The notes below the pieces were generated by a model. It was not told the DNA's origin. It saw nothing but the letters and a program-made list of their open reading frames with translations, and made no database searches. A program made the translations under genes and the position numbers. Shown piece after piece: positions 15,831 through 23,358 of a stretch of 64,000 bases of DNA; positions within the stretch are counted from its first letter, which is position 1, and each line of letters opens with the position of its first letter. This DNA is from Bacteroidota bacterium. GTDB taxonomy: Bacteria; Bacteroidota; Bacteroidia; B-17B0; Aurantibacillaceae. The DNA lies in contig JAHBTI010000008.1 in the NCBI GenBank assembly GCA_019638705.1, positions 1 through 64,000 of the forward strand. Direction: 5' to 3'.

Positions 15831-16594
15831 TGAAATTAGCATATAGAGAATACGGCGCAGGGCAGCCACTCATCATTCTTCACGGATTGTTCGGGCAAAG
15901 CGATAACTGGAACACATTGGCAAAACAGTTTGCCGAAAAAAACTTTCGTGTGTTTACGCTTGACCAACGCAATCACGGACTTTCGCCGCACAGCGATGTT
16001 TGGAATTATGAAGTTATGGCAGATGATGTAATGGAATTTATTAAAGACCACAATTTGCAAAATCCCATTTTATTGGGACACAGCATGGGCGCAAAAACCG
16101 TCATGTTTTTTGAAAACAAATTTCCGAACGTGGCTTCAAAACTTATTATCGCCGATATGTCGGCGCGTGAATATCCGCCGCACCATGCCAACGTGTTAGA
16201 TGCGTTAAATGCTGTGGATTTTTCAACAATTAAAACTCGCAAAGAAGCCGAAGCCGTGATGAACGAACACATCAGCGATTTCGGCACAAAACAATTTTTG
16301 CTCAAAAACATTTACTGGAAAGAAAACGAAGTGATGGATTGGCGGTTTAACTTAAATGTGATTTCAAAAAATTACGATGATATACTTGTCGCTGTTCCGC
16401 CATACACTTCGCAAACAGAAACGTTAATCATTAAAGGGGAAAAATCGCATTACGTTGAGCAAAACGATGTACAGGATTTTGCAACACGTTTCCCTAATTT
16501 CAAATTAGTGGTAATTAACGGCGCAGGTCACTGGGTTCACGCCGAAAAACCAAAAGAGTTTTTTGAAGTTGTGTTGAGTTTTATAACAACTTAA
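15830..16594 (+). CDS. alpha/beta-fold hydrolase (YbfF-like esterase)
   Basis: 254 residues. Standard layout: LHGLFGQSDNW oxyanion loop near residue 18, nucleophile elbow GHSMGAKT near residue 82, and the catalytic His in GAGHWVHAEKP near residue 233. DQRNHGLSPH near residue 46 is typical of the YbfF group, esterases of short acyl esters. Its ATG overlaps the pdxJ stop codon (TAATG), so it is cotranscribed, but no metabolic link to B6 is known. Confidence 0.87.
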   Translation: MKLAYREYGAGQPLIILHGLFGQSDNWNTLAKQFAEKNFRVFTLDQRNHGLSPHSDVWNYEVMADDVMEFIKDHNLQNPILLGHSMGAKTVMFFENKFPNVASKLIIADMSAREYPPHHANVLDALNAVDFSTIKTRKEAEAVMNEHISDFGTKQFLLKNIYWKENEVMDWRFNLNVISKNYDDILVAVPPYTSQTETLIIKGEKSHYVEQNDVQDFATRFPNFKLVVINGAGHWVHAEKPKEFFEVVLSFITT

Positions 16595-16597
16595 TAC

Positions 16598-16730
16598 AAC
16601 CACATAGAAACATAGTTTGCATAGAAAATTTTTGTGCAAAAAGACACACAGAGAAATGTCGCTACGCGACACTATGTGAAAACTTAAAAAGCATTGGTGA
16701 ACCTATGTAACTTATGATTTCTATGTGGTT
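16598..16730. repeat. intergenic inverted repeat, CACATAG family, copy 3
   Basis: 133 bp. Outer arms AACCACATAGAAACATAG (16598-16615) and its near-complement (16712-16730). An inner hairpin GTCGC-TAC-GCGAC sits near 16658. The right end touches the stop codon of the HAD gene. Confidence 0.65.
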
Positions 16731-17359
16731 CAAATCAAATTCAACGCTTTCAGCAAATCCCCCACTTCCATATTTTTTGGTAAGAGATATGCATTAATAC
16801 CACATTCGCCCGCCGCTTTAACGTGTTGCTCGCTGTCATCAATAAACACGGTTTCTTCGGGTTTCAGTTTATTTTGGTTCAGCAGCATTTCAAAAATTTC
16901 TTTTTCGGGTTTGCGCATTCCCACGCGGCAACTGTAATACAACCTGTCAAAATAATCTGCAAAGTTTTTTACGCCGTTGTGCAAATACAAATTCCGCTCA
17001 AACACGCTGATGTGCGTTTCGCAAGTGTTGCTCAATAAAAATGTGCGGTATTGCGTTTTTAAATCCACCAACAAATCCAAACGGTGTTCGGGAACATCAA
17101 GCAGCATGGCGTTCCAAGCGGAAAGTAAATCCTCGTCATCGCCCTCGTAACGAATTAATTTTCTTATTTCGGTAAAAAATTCGTAGTCGGATATTTTGCC
17201 TTTGTCAAACAAATCAAAAATACTTTCCTGTTTGGCTTGGGTATATATTTGCTCAAAGGGAATTTGACTAATCTTGTTAAACGCGCTAATGGTACGGTTT
17301 ATATCAAGGTCAATAATTACACCGCCAAAATCAAAAACAATATTTTTAATTTGCTTCAT
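16730..17359 (-). CDS. HAD-superfamily hydrolase
   Basis: 209 residues from ATG 17359. Motif I is FDFGGVIIDLD near residue 9, motif II LLSNTCETH near residue 108, motif III Lys in GMRKPEKEIF near residue 146, and motif IV FIDDSEQHV near residue 171. The FDFGGV form places it with EPHX2/YihX-like phosphatases acting on small sugar or nucleotide phosphates. Stands alone; its stop codon abuts repeat copy 3. Confidence 0.87.
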   Translation of the reverse strand: MKQIKNIVFDFGGVIIDLDINRTISAFNKISQIPFEQIYTQAKQESIFDLFDKGKISDYEFFTEIRKLIRYEGDDEDLLSAWNAMLLDVPEHRLDLLVDLKTQYRTFLLSNTCETHISVFERNLYLHNGVKNFADYFDRLYYSCRVGMRKPEKEIFEMLLNQNKLKPEETVFIDDSEQHVKAAGECGINAYLLPKNMEVGDLLKALNLI

Positions 17360-17419
17360 TATTTTGCAAATATGCAGCATTTCTCTATTTTTGCGCTCCT
17401 AAAAACCGGAAAAATCTTC

Positions 17420-17493
17420 GCTCCTATAGCTCAGCCGGTTAGAGCATCAGACTCATAATCTGAGGGTCCCTGGTTCGAGCCCAGGTGGGAGCA
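17420..17493 (+). tRNA. tRNA-Met (anticodon CAT)
   Basis: A complete cloverleaf: acceptor GCTCCTA / TGGGAGC with A discriminator, D arm GCTCAGCCGGTTAGAGC, anticodon arm TCAGA-CTCATAA-TCTGA, T arm CCTGG-TTCGAGC-CCAGG. The anticodon stem lacks the three G-C pairs of initiator tRNA, so it is probably the elongator; a tRNA-Ile with modified CAT cannot be excluded. CCA is not encoded. Confidence 0.9.
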
Positions 17494-17506
17494 CAAAACA
17501 AAAAAA

Positions 17507-17540
17507 CAATCCCCTGTAATACTGATAATTACAGGGGATT
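17507..17540 (+). terminator. terminator after the tRNA gene
   Basis: Stem ATCCCCTGTAAT / ATTACAGGGGAT, 14 bases after the tRNA, with a short T-rich tail. It is symmetric and could also serve the opposite strand. Confidence 0.55.
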
Positions 17541-17614
17541 TGAATTTTCGGGAGATACTACATATAGGGACTTAGCAGTCGTAACCGCCACACAGCTTTT
17601 CTTTCGGTGTCTGC

Positions 17615-18190
17615 CTAATGTATTAAGTAAGGAGTTAAAGTCTGCGAAACGCTGCGATTTACATAAATAATAGTTTTGACTTTGTCTAAGATGTAGTTTA
17701 ATGGTTGTCCGCTATCGAGGGCGTAATTGTTTATATAACTGTCAGCATTGGAAACGAAATAAACATCGTCTTTAAATTTGTCGGTTAAATGCTTGATGTC
17801 ATTTTTATCACAGGCAAAGAACGAAACGATAGTGATTGTCTTCTTTGATGTTTCCTTTATTTTCACAAGGCTGTCCAATTGATTAATGCAACGGTCACAA
17901 AACAAATAATTAAAATTAATGATAATGAAGTCAGATTTAATTTTGTCGTACGTTAGTTCTTTTCCGTTCGTTGTCTGGAACGGAGCATAAGGAAAGCGAC
18001 AACCAATTACTTTTGCCCAAGCCGTCTCAATGCTTCTTGTAATATGGTTTGCGGTGTCGCCAACTTCAGGCACTTCATTCATGTCTATTTTCCGCTGGTA
18101 GTTTGCCTCTGAAAAACATTCATTGGTCAGCTGTCCGAACGAAGAAAAGTAAATCGCAGTCAGCAAAATTGTATAGATGATTTTTTTCAT
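17615..18190 (-). CDS. exported thioredoxin-fold protein (TlpA/AhpC-like) with CxxC
   Basis: 191 residues. A signal peptide (KKIIYTILLTAIYFSSFGQ) is followed by a thioredoxin-like core: DFIIINFNYLFCDRCINQLDSLVK, where CDRC occupies the CxxC position, then TIVSFFACDKNDI and VYFVSN. It is short for the family and has Phe in place of the usual Trp before the CxxC. Probably a periplasmic thiol oxidoreductase; partner unknown. No operon partner on its strand nearby: the next gene upstream (34 bases away at 18237) is in the same direction and may be cotranscribed. Confidence 0.65.
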   Translation of the reverse strand: MKKIIYTILLTAIYFSSFGQLTNECFSEANYQRKIDMNEVPEVGDTANHITRSIETAWAKVIGCRFPYAPFQTTNGKELTYDKIKSDFIIINFNYLFCDRCINQLDSLVKIKETSKKTITIVSFFACDKNDIKHLTDKFKDDVYFVSNADSYINNYALDSGQPLNYILDKVKTIIYVNRSVSQTLTPYLIH

Positions 18191-18236
18191 AATCTCATGT
18201 TTGCGGTGATACCGTTACCTTTACCCATAACAAAAA

Positions 18237-19646
18237 CTAATACACCAAAATTTTCCGTTTCAAAAAGAAAACCGCTTCGCCAAGTTTGGCTGTGAATTTA
18301 GAACTTGAATAAGCGTTTTGTCCAGCCGTTTCCAAATCGTTGGCATAGCCGTAAACATCGGTAATTTGCGCTTTGTACAAAATTTCGCTGGTAGCCTTAT
18401 TTTTTAATTGAAGATTAACAACCAGCGAAGCTAAAGACACTTTGTAATTTCTTTCCAACACCGAACTGCTGATGTCCTTCTTGGTATCGGCAACACTTTC
18501 AATAATAAAATCGGCTTCATTGGTATTATCCACCAAACGGATTTCTTCGCCGCTGAAACGCTGTTTAATAAACAGTTCAATGGCATGTAAATCGGTAGCT
18601 TTACCTAAATTTTTTTCAACGGAATTTACATAAATACTAATGCCCGTAACGTTTGCTTCCACCCTTAACGCCGAAGTTTGAATAAATTGTTTCAACAGGG
18701 TAACGCCTGCCCTGCCCACAGAATCACTGCCCATGAGCGTATTAATATCAGGATTTAAAGAAAAAAATGTAGTGTGCTGCAAAGGTTCTACCGAAAGAAC
18801 TCTTACTTGTAAAATACCGCTTGCATCGGTAGCAGATTTTCCGTTCAGGGTAATTTTATCGTCGTCGCCGGCAATTAAAAACGGAAAACTTTGCAAAGGT
18901 GTTTTGCTTTTCAGTTCCAATGAATAGGAAAGCGGCGCATAAGAAGCCTGATAAGGTTTTAGCACAGGTACAGTTTTTTGCTGCACCACCGAAATAGATT
19001 GCAATTGCTGTTGAATTAAATTAGTCAGGTCAAACACATTTCTTACACCGTTTGCTTGCGAAGCATCAAAATTTATTTCTTCGCTTAAATAAGGCGTTAA
19101 AACACCAAACGCCTGAATGCGTTTTTTCAGCGAAGCGGAAAAATTTTGGTTTTTTTCATCTTCAAAACTTGACACAATTAAGTTGGAAGCCTTTGAAATG
19201 GTTTGTTGTTTTTTTAATGCTTTTTGCTCGGCGTATTTTTGCTTGTCTAATTCGTAATACACCCAATATTGTTTGTCGTTTTCGTAACTGTCCACAAGCG
19301 TGTAGCCCTCAATATTATCGCTGCTTGAAAGTTTAATGAGTGAATTAAAATCTTCGTTAAAGCTGTTATTGTTTTGTACCGAATACAACACCGAGTTACT
19401 TGAAATGTCCACTTTAATTTCGGAAGTCAAATCATAAAGCGCGTTTTTCTTGGCTTCCATTTGGTAATTGCCGCCTTTGGTTTTATCGCCAAAACCAATG
19501 CCCACAAACTTAAAACCTGTGTTGGGTCGGTGGCTTACCCAGGCAGGCACACGAAGCTCAACAGGATATTGCTCCGTTACCACCTGTTTGCTTTTGCAGG
19601 AAATTAAAATAAGTGCTGAAAAAAATATGTAGTAAGCTTTTTTCAA
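18237..19646 (-). CDS. LPP20-like lipoprotein
   Basis: 469 residues. Lipoprotein signal ends ALILISC (Cys 17). The N-terminal part has the LPP20 pattern VPAWVSHRP...FVGIGFG...AKKNALYDLTSEIKVDISS and YWVYYELDKQKYAEQKA; the C-terminal part (from residue ~330) reads like a CsgG/LpoB-type domain (IEVNSVEKNL..., DFIIESVADT, ATSEILYKAQITDVYG). Expected to be anchored in the outer membrane facing the periplasm. It is 5 bases downstream of a TPR lipoprotein gene and near another LPP20-type gene; together they resemble envelope assembly modules, but function is unproven. Confidence 0.75.
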   Translation of the reverse strand: MKKAYYIFFSALILISCKSKQVVTEQYPVELRVPAWVSHRPNTGFKFVGIGFGDKTKGGNYQMEAKKNALYDLTSEIKVDISSNSVLYSVQNNNSFNEDFNSLIKLSSSDNIEGYTLVDSYENDKQYWVYYELDKQKYAEQKALKKQQTISKASNLIVSSFEDEKNQNFSASLKKRIQAFGVLTPYLSEEINFDASQANGVRNVFDLTNLIQQQLQSISVVQQKTVPVLKPYQASYAPLSYSLELKSKTPLQSFPFLIAGDDDKITLNGKSATDASGILQVRVLSVEPLQHTTFFSLNPDINTLMGSDSVGRAGVTLLKQFIQTSALRVEANVTGISIYVNSVEKNLGKATDLHAIELFIKQRFSGEEIRLVDNTNEADFIIESVADTKKDISSSVLERNYKVSLASLVVNLQLKNKATSEILYKAQITDVYGYANDLETAGQNAYSSSKFTAKLGEAVFFLKRKILVY

Positions 19647-19651
19647 AAAAA

Positions 19652-21049
19652 TTATTTCAGATTTTTGTTTGAATTGATAAATAAATGTATGGTTTGACTA
19701 ATTGCTTCGCCTTGCAATTCGGGAAACGATTTTAACGTTGTTCTTGCACCATTTTCCTTAAACTTGGCTCGCCACGCCGAAGGATTATATTGATTTACAA
19801 TACCTGTGCTTTGAGGGTTGTACGGAAATAATGAACTAATATCGTTACCCGAAGGATTTGCCTTGCCAAAAAGTTTTTGAATAAGGTTAGGAGAAGAAAA
19901 TTCGTTGTAATCAACAGCGTCTTTAGCGGTTATGTATTGGTCTCTTCCCTCAATAATTTGATTGGAATACGCATTTACAATTTGATATTTGTATGTATAA
20001 GAAAAAACATTCTGAGCCTGTACGCTATTATAATCAAAGGTTCTGTACCTGACAGCCATTGTACCGTCTTTCTCTTTATAATTTTCTTTTTGAAAGCCGT
20101 TGTGCGGTGTTCTTTTCTCACCTGAAGGGTTCTGTCTGACATCTTTTACATCGTACAAATAAAAATAGTCTGCGCCTGTAGCTTTACGAATGGCTTGCAT
20201 TACATCTACATTGTTGCTGTTGCTCAAATCAATCGTTTTATTGGCGTTTTGATGAAAAGGTGTGTTGTTAATTAAATTTACATGATTCAACTGCTTTTGC
20301 GCTGCCTGAAAATTATTAAATAAACTTTCCTCAATTTCTTTTTCGGAAAAATTGGAACTTGTTTTCGGTTGAAATAAAATCACATTTTTGCTTTGCTGTG
20401 CATCGGCAAGTTCCAAAAGCTGTTGCGAATCTTTGTAATTGTCGGTTTTATTTTTAATGCTTATCAGCGAAGTATAAGCACCTGCATAATTTTTATTTTC
20501 AATATTGCGCACGGCATTTTGGTACAGAGGTTCACACACGGCAATAATTTCCAAATTCGGTAAATCTCTGTACGAAGCGTTGTAGCGTTTTACTTTGTTA
20601 ATGTAACCCACCGCTTCATTGTATTTTTTTTGCCCCACAAGCAAAGTAGCTTGCTGATAGTTTTTTGAATTGTATTGCTCCACGGCGTTTAAATAATCGT
20701 CGTCATACGTTTTAGGATAATCTAATTGCACATTCAAATCAGCAGCTTTGGAATTAAAACTTTTCATTTTCTCATAACTTTCCAAAGAGGCTTCTAATTG
20801 CTGCGTATTATAATTCCTGAAAAATTCCGAAGCAAGGCTTGAGGTATATTTTTGCCCCACATCTTTTAGTTTAATGCGCGCATCAACGTTGGTTGGCTTG
20901 CGCAGCAACGACTGGTAATAATACTCGGCGGCATCGCCCACCAAACCTTGCAATTCGAGGCGCTCGGCTACTTTAAAAAATTTTTTTGAGCCGGTGCAAC
21001 TTGCCAAAACCAACGTAAGGGCAATGAATATATATACAGTCTTTTTCAA
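19652..21049 (-). CDS. TPR-containing lipoprotein
   Basis: 465 residues if started at TTG 21049 (MKKTVYIFIALTLVLASC, a clear lipoprotein signal). Several tetratricopeptide-like helical pairs follow: RLELQGLVGDAAEYYYQSLL, ALEQYNSKNYQQAT, KKYNEAVGYINKVKRY, NIENKNYAGAYTSL. The C-terminal half is a soluble domain with ATGADYFYLYDVKDVR. The frame is open to ATG 21145, but that and ATG 21088 lie in or before the terminator of the previous gene, so they are unlikely starts. Middle gene of the LPP20 cluster. Confidence 0.7.
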   Translation of the reverse strand: MKKTVYIFIALTLVLASCTGSKKFFKVAERLELQGLVGDAAEYYYQSLLRKPTNVDARIKLKDVGQKYTSSLASEFFRNYNTQQLEASLESYEKMKSFNSKAADLNVQLDYPKTYDDDYLNAVEQYNSKNYQQATLLVGQKKYNEAVGYINKVKRYNASYRDLPNLEIIAVCEPLYQNAVRNIENKNYAGAYTSLISIKNKTDNYKDSQQLLELADAQQSKNVILFQPKTSSNFSEKEIEESLFNNFQAAQKQLNHVNLINNTPFHQNANKTIDLSNSNNVDVMQAIRKATGADYFYLYDVKDVRQNPSGEKRTPHNGFQKENYKEKDGTMAVRYRTFDYNSVQAQNVFSYTYKYQIVNAYSNQIIEGRDQYITAKDAVDYNEFSSPNLIQKLFGKANPSGNDISSLFPYNPQSTGIVNQYNPSAWRAKFKENGARTTLKSFPELQGEAISQTIHLFINSNKNLK

Positions 21050-21080
21050 TAGAAATGCAGAGGTACTGAAATTTAAAAAA

Positions 21081-21107
21081 AAGAGCATCTCTGCGCGAGA
21101 TGCTCTT
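21081..21107 (-). terminator. terminator after the short LPP20 lipoprotein gene
   Basis: Stem AAGAGCATCTC / GAGATGCTCTT, loop TGCGC, T run in the minus direction. It lies between the two lipoprotein genes and decides the start of the next one (TTG 21049). Confidence 0.75.
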
Positions 21108-21125
21108 ATGTGTGTGTAAAACGGA

Positions 21126-21707
21126 TTAACGGTTTTCCTCCGCAAATTTTTTCATTTCGGCATCAAAAATTTGTTGGAATTTTTGTTTGTCGTAATCTAA
21201 TTGCAATTTGGCATCGCTTGAAATTTTTGCGTCAATTTTTTCAAAAATTTCTTTTTTGCCGGCTTCAAGAGCAATCCAGTAGCTGTAACTTCCATCGGTT
21301 TCTTTAAATATTTTTTCGCCGATTTCTTTTACGTTTGACATACTTTGATTTACCACCTCGCGCGATTGTTCTTCAAATTTGTTTTCAAACTCTTGTTTGT
21401 TGCCCACTGTGCGTTGATTGGTGTATTGGTCGGTTACACGTTTTACCACAGCGTTTACGTTGCCCGCCATTTCTGCACGCGCATTCTGAAAGGCAATTTT
21501 TTTGGCTGTTGCCAAATCGGGGGATTTGCCTACTTGTTTTGAACGGAAATACTCCGAATTGCTGCGGTATTCAGATGAACTGAACGGCACGGTGATTTCA
21601 ATAGCACCTGTTTCTTTTTGCACGGGTGTTTTTTTTGATTTGCAACCTGCTAATGTCAATGCTGCTATTGCAGGGATTAAGAGCAATTTTGATGTTGTTG
21701 TACTCAT
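21126..21707 (-). CDS. LPP20-family lipoprotein
   Basis: 193 residues. Signal ends LTLAGC with the lipidated Cys at residue 22. The LPP20 core is AKKIAFQNARAEMAGNVNAVVKRVTDQYTNQ (residues ~68-98), followed by a helical region ending in ASKxxIFEKIDAKI-type repeats. Family members are outer membrane lipoproteins linked to flagella, curli or cell wall synthesis in other phyla; here only the location is clear. Own promoter (21763-21770) and terminator, so it can be expressed apart from its two relatives downstream. Confidence 0.8.
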   Translation of the reverse strand: MSTTTSKLLLIPAIAALTLAGCKSKKTPVQKETGAIEITVPFSSSEYRSNSEYFRSKQVGKSPDLATAKKIAFQNARAEMAGNVNAVVKRVTDQYTNQRTVGNKQEFENKFEEQSREVVNQSMSNVKEIGEKIFKETDGSYSYWIALEAGKKEIFEKIDAKISSDAKLQLDYDKQKFQQIFDAEMKKFAEENR

Positions 21708-21762
21708 GATTTTTTGTTTTTTAGTGAATATTTAATTTGTTTGTATGACTTAATTACGGTGG

Positions 21763-21770
21763 CAAAGTTA
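21763..21770 (-). promoter_or_regulatory. -7 promoter box of the short LPP20 gene
   Basis: TAACTTTG on the minus strand, exact TAnnTTTG, 55 bases before the start at 21707. Confidence 0.45.
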
Positions 21771-21812
21771 ATTTTTTTTCGCACAATTAACTTGCTTTAA
21801 CATTTGATAATG

Positions 21813-22496
21813 TTATATAGATTCATTCGTTTTTGCAAGGGCGTTTGCAATAATCAAATCGTGGGGCGAGGTGATTTTAATATTCTCTTCATTTCCCTCT
21901 ACCAAGTGTATGTTTTCGCCAAAGGTTTCCAAAACGGTGGCATCATCGGTAAATGCCGAAGTATAATCCTGATTAAATGCCGCTTTAATTTTTGAAGTTA
22001 AAAAACATTGCGGTGTTTGGATAATTTTAAATTCGTTTCGGTTTACCGAATGATTAACGTTGTTGCTGATTTTGCGCATACTTTCGCCTACCGAAACACA
22101 AGGCGTGGCATTGCCTTTTGCGGCAGCAGTTTCAAAACAGTTTTTTATGGTTTGTTGCGATACAAATGGTCGTGCCGCATCGTGAATACCGACAACAGAA
22201 TTTTCGTCTTCAATTAAATTCAAACCGTTTTTTACCGAATGAAAACGGGTTTCCCCACCTACAGTAATTTGAATATCGGCTTGCCGCAAAGAAAATTGTT
22301 GCAACAAATTTTCTAAAAGTGTTTTGTAATTTTTGTGTACGCTGATAATAATTTTGATTTGTGTATCGTAGTTCAAAAAACAATGTATGGTGCGAATGAT
22401 AATGGGAATGTTTGCCACTTCCAAAAATTGCTTCGGGATTTCGCTTTTCATACGGCTTCCGCTTCCGCCTGCTACTATAATAATGTAGTGTTGCAC
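21813..22496 (-). CDS. ispD: 2-C-methyl-D-erythritol 4-phosphate cytidylyltransferase
   Basis: 227 residues. IspD motifs: IIVAGGSGSRM near residue 6 and PKQFLEV near residue 21 (CTP binding), GIHDAARPFVS near residue 102, and the C-terminal FTDDATVLE with EGNEENIKITSPHDLIIA. It makes CDP-methylerythritol in the MEP isoprenoid pathway. ispF, sometimes adjacent, is not here. The gene is 17 bases downstream of xthA on the same strand. Confidence 0.94.
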   Translation of the reverse strand: MQHYIIIVAGGSGSRMKSEIPKQFLEVANIPIIIRTIHCFLNYDTQIKIIISVHKNYKTLLENLLQQFSLRQADIQITVGGETRFHSVKNGLNLIEDENSVVGIHDAARPFVSQQTIKNCFETAAAKGNATPCVSVGESMRKISNNVNHSVNRNEFKIIQTPQCFLTSKIKAAFNQDYTSAFTDDATVLETFGENIHLVEGNEENIKITSPHDLIIANALAKTNESI

Positions 22497-22513
22497 AGAT
22501 TAAAAGTAAATGT

Positions 22514-23275
22514 TTATTCAATTTCCACCAACACGGGGCAATGGTCGCTGTGCACGGCTTCGGGAAGAATAACCGAACGTTTTAAATTTTTTTCCAGATT
22601 GTTTGTGGCTAAATTATAATCAATGCGCCAACCCAAATTTTTTCCGCGTGCGCCTGCGCGATAACTCCACCAAGTGTAATTGTGCGGTTCGCCGTTAAAG
22701 TGCCTGAACGTATCTATAAATCCCGAATTAATAAATTGCTCAAACCATTCGCGCTCTTCGGGCAAAAAACCGCTTGTGTTGGCATTTGATTTCGGATTGT
22801 GAATATCAATAGCACGATGACAGATATTGTAATCGCCACTCAAAATAAGTTGAGGTCGCTCTTTTTTTAATTGGGCAATGTAATCTGAAAAATCGGCGAG
22901 CCATTTCATTTTAAAAGCTTGTCGTTCATCGCCGCTGCTGCCGCTTGGGTGATACACACTCATCACCGACAGTTTTCCGAAATCGGCGCGTAAAACCCTG
23001 CCTTCGTCATCGTATTGTTTTATACCGCAGCCGTAGGTTACATTATCGGGTTTTGTTTTTGAGAAAATTGCCACACCGCTGTAACCTTTTTTTTGTGCAG
23101 GATACCAGTAATGATGATAACCTAATTCTTCCAGTTCAAACACCCCAACCTGTTCGGGAGTTGCCTTAATTTCCTGTAAACACAACACATCGGGCGCGGC
23201 TTGTTTCATCCAGTCTATTAAACCCTTGCTCATGGCGGCTCTGATGCCGTTTACGTTGTAAGTAATAATGCGCAT
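22514..23275 (-). CDS. xthA: exodeoxyribonuclease III
   Basis: 253 residues from ATG 23275 (MRIITYNVNGIRAAMSKG). Metal and catalytic residues of the family are present: LCLQEIKA near residue 31, YHPSGSSGDERQ, SGDYNICHRAIDI near residue 147, and the terminal HSDHCPVLVEI. It is an AP endonuclease and 3'-5' exonuclease in base excision repair. An upstream in-frame ATG at 23287 adds only four residues. Probably cotranscribed with ispD. Confidence 0.93.
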   Translation of the reverse strand: MRIITYNVNGIRAAMSKGLIDWMKQAAPDVLCLQEIKATPEQVGVFELEELGYHHYWYPAQKKGYSGVAIFSKTKPDNVTYGCGIKQYDDEGRVLRADFGKLSVMSVYHPSGSSGDERQAFKMKWLADFSDYIAQLKKERPQLILSGDYNICHRAIDIHNPKSNANTSGFLPEEREWFEQFINSGFIDTFRHFNGEPHNYTWWSYRAGARGKNLGWRIDYNLATNNLEKNLKRSVILPEAVHSDHCPVLVEIE

Positions 23276-23302
23276 AATTTTGTGCACGAAAGGTAAGAAG
23301 AA

Positions 23303-23336
23303 AAAAGTCCCGCGAGTGAAACCTCGCGGGACTTTT
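23303..23336 (-). terminator. terminator after the T9SS protein gene
   Basis: Perfect 14-bp stem AAAAGTCCCGCGAG / CTCGCGGGACTTTT with loop TGAAAC, 22 bases after the stop at 23359. It also lies just before xthA. Confidence 0.8.
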
Positions 23337-23358
23337 AAGGAATTGTTTAAAAAAAACT

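Noticed and set aside
17494-17614. Integration site at the tRNA 3' end
   Set aside because: No second copy of the tRNA 3' end and no integrase gene; the sequence after the tRNA is a terminator.
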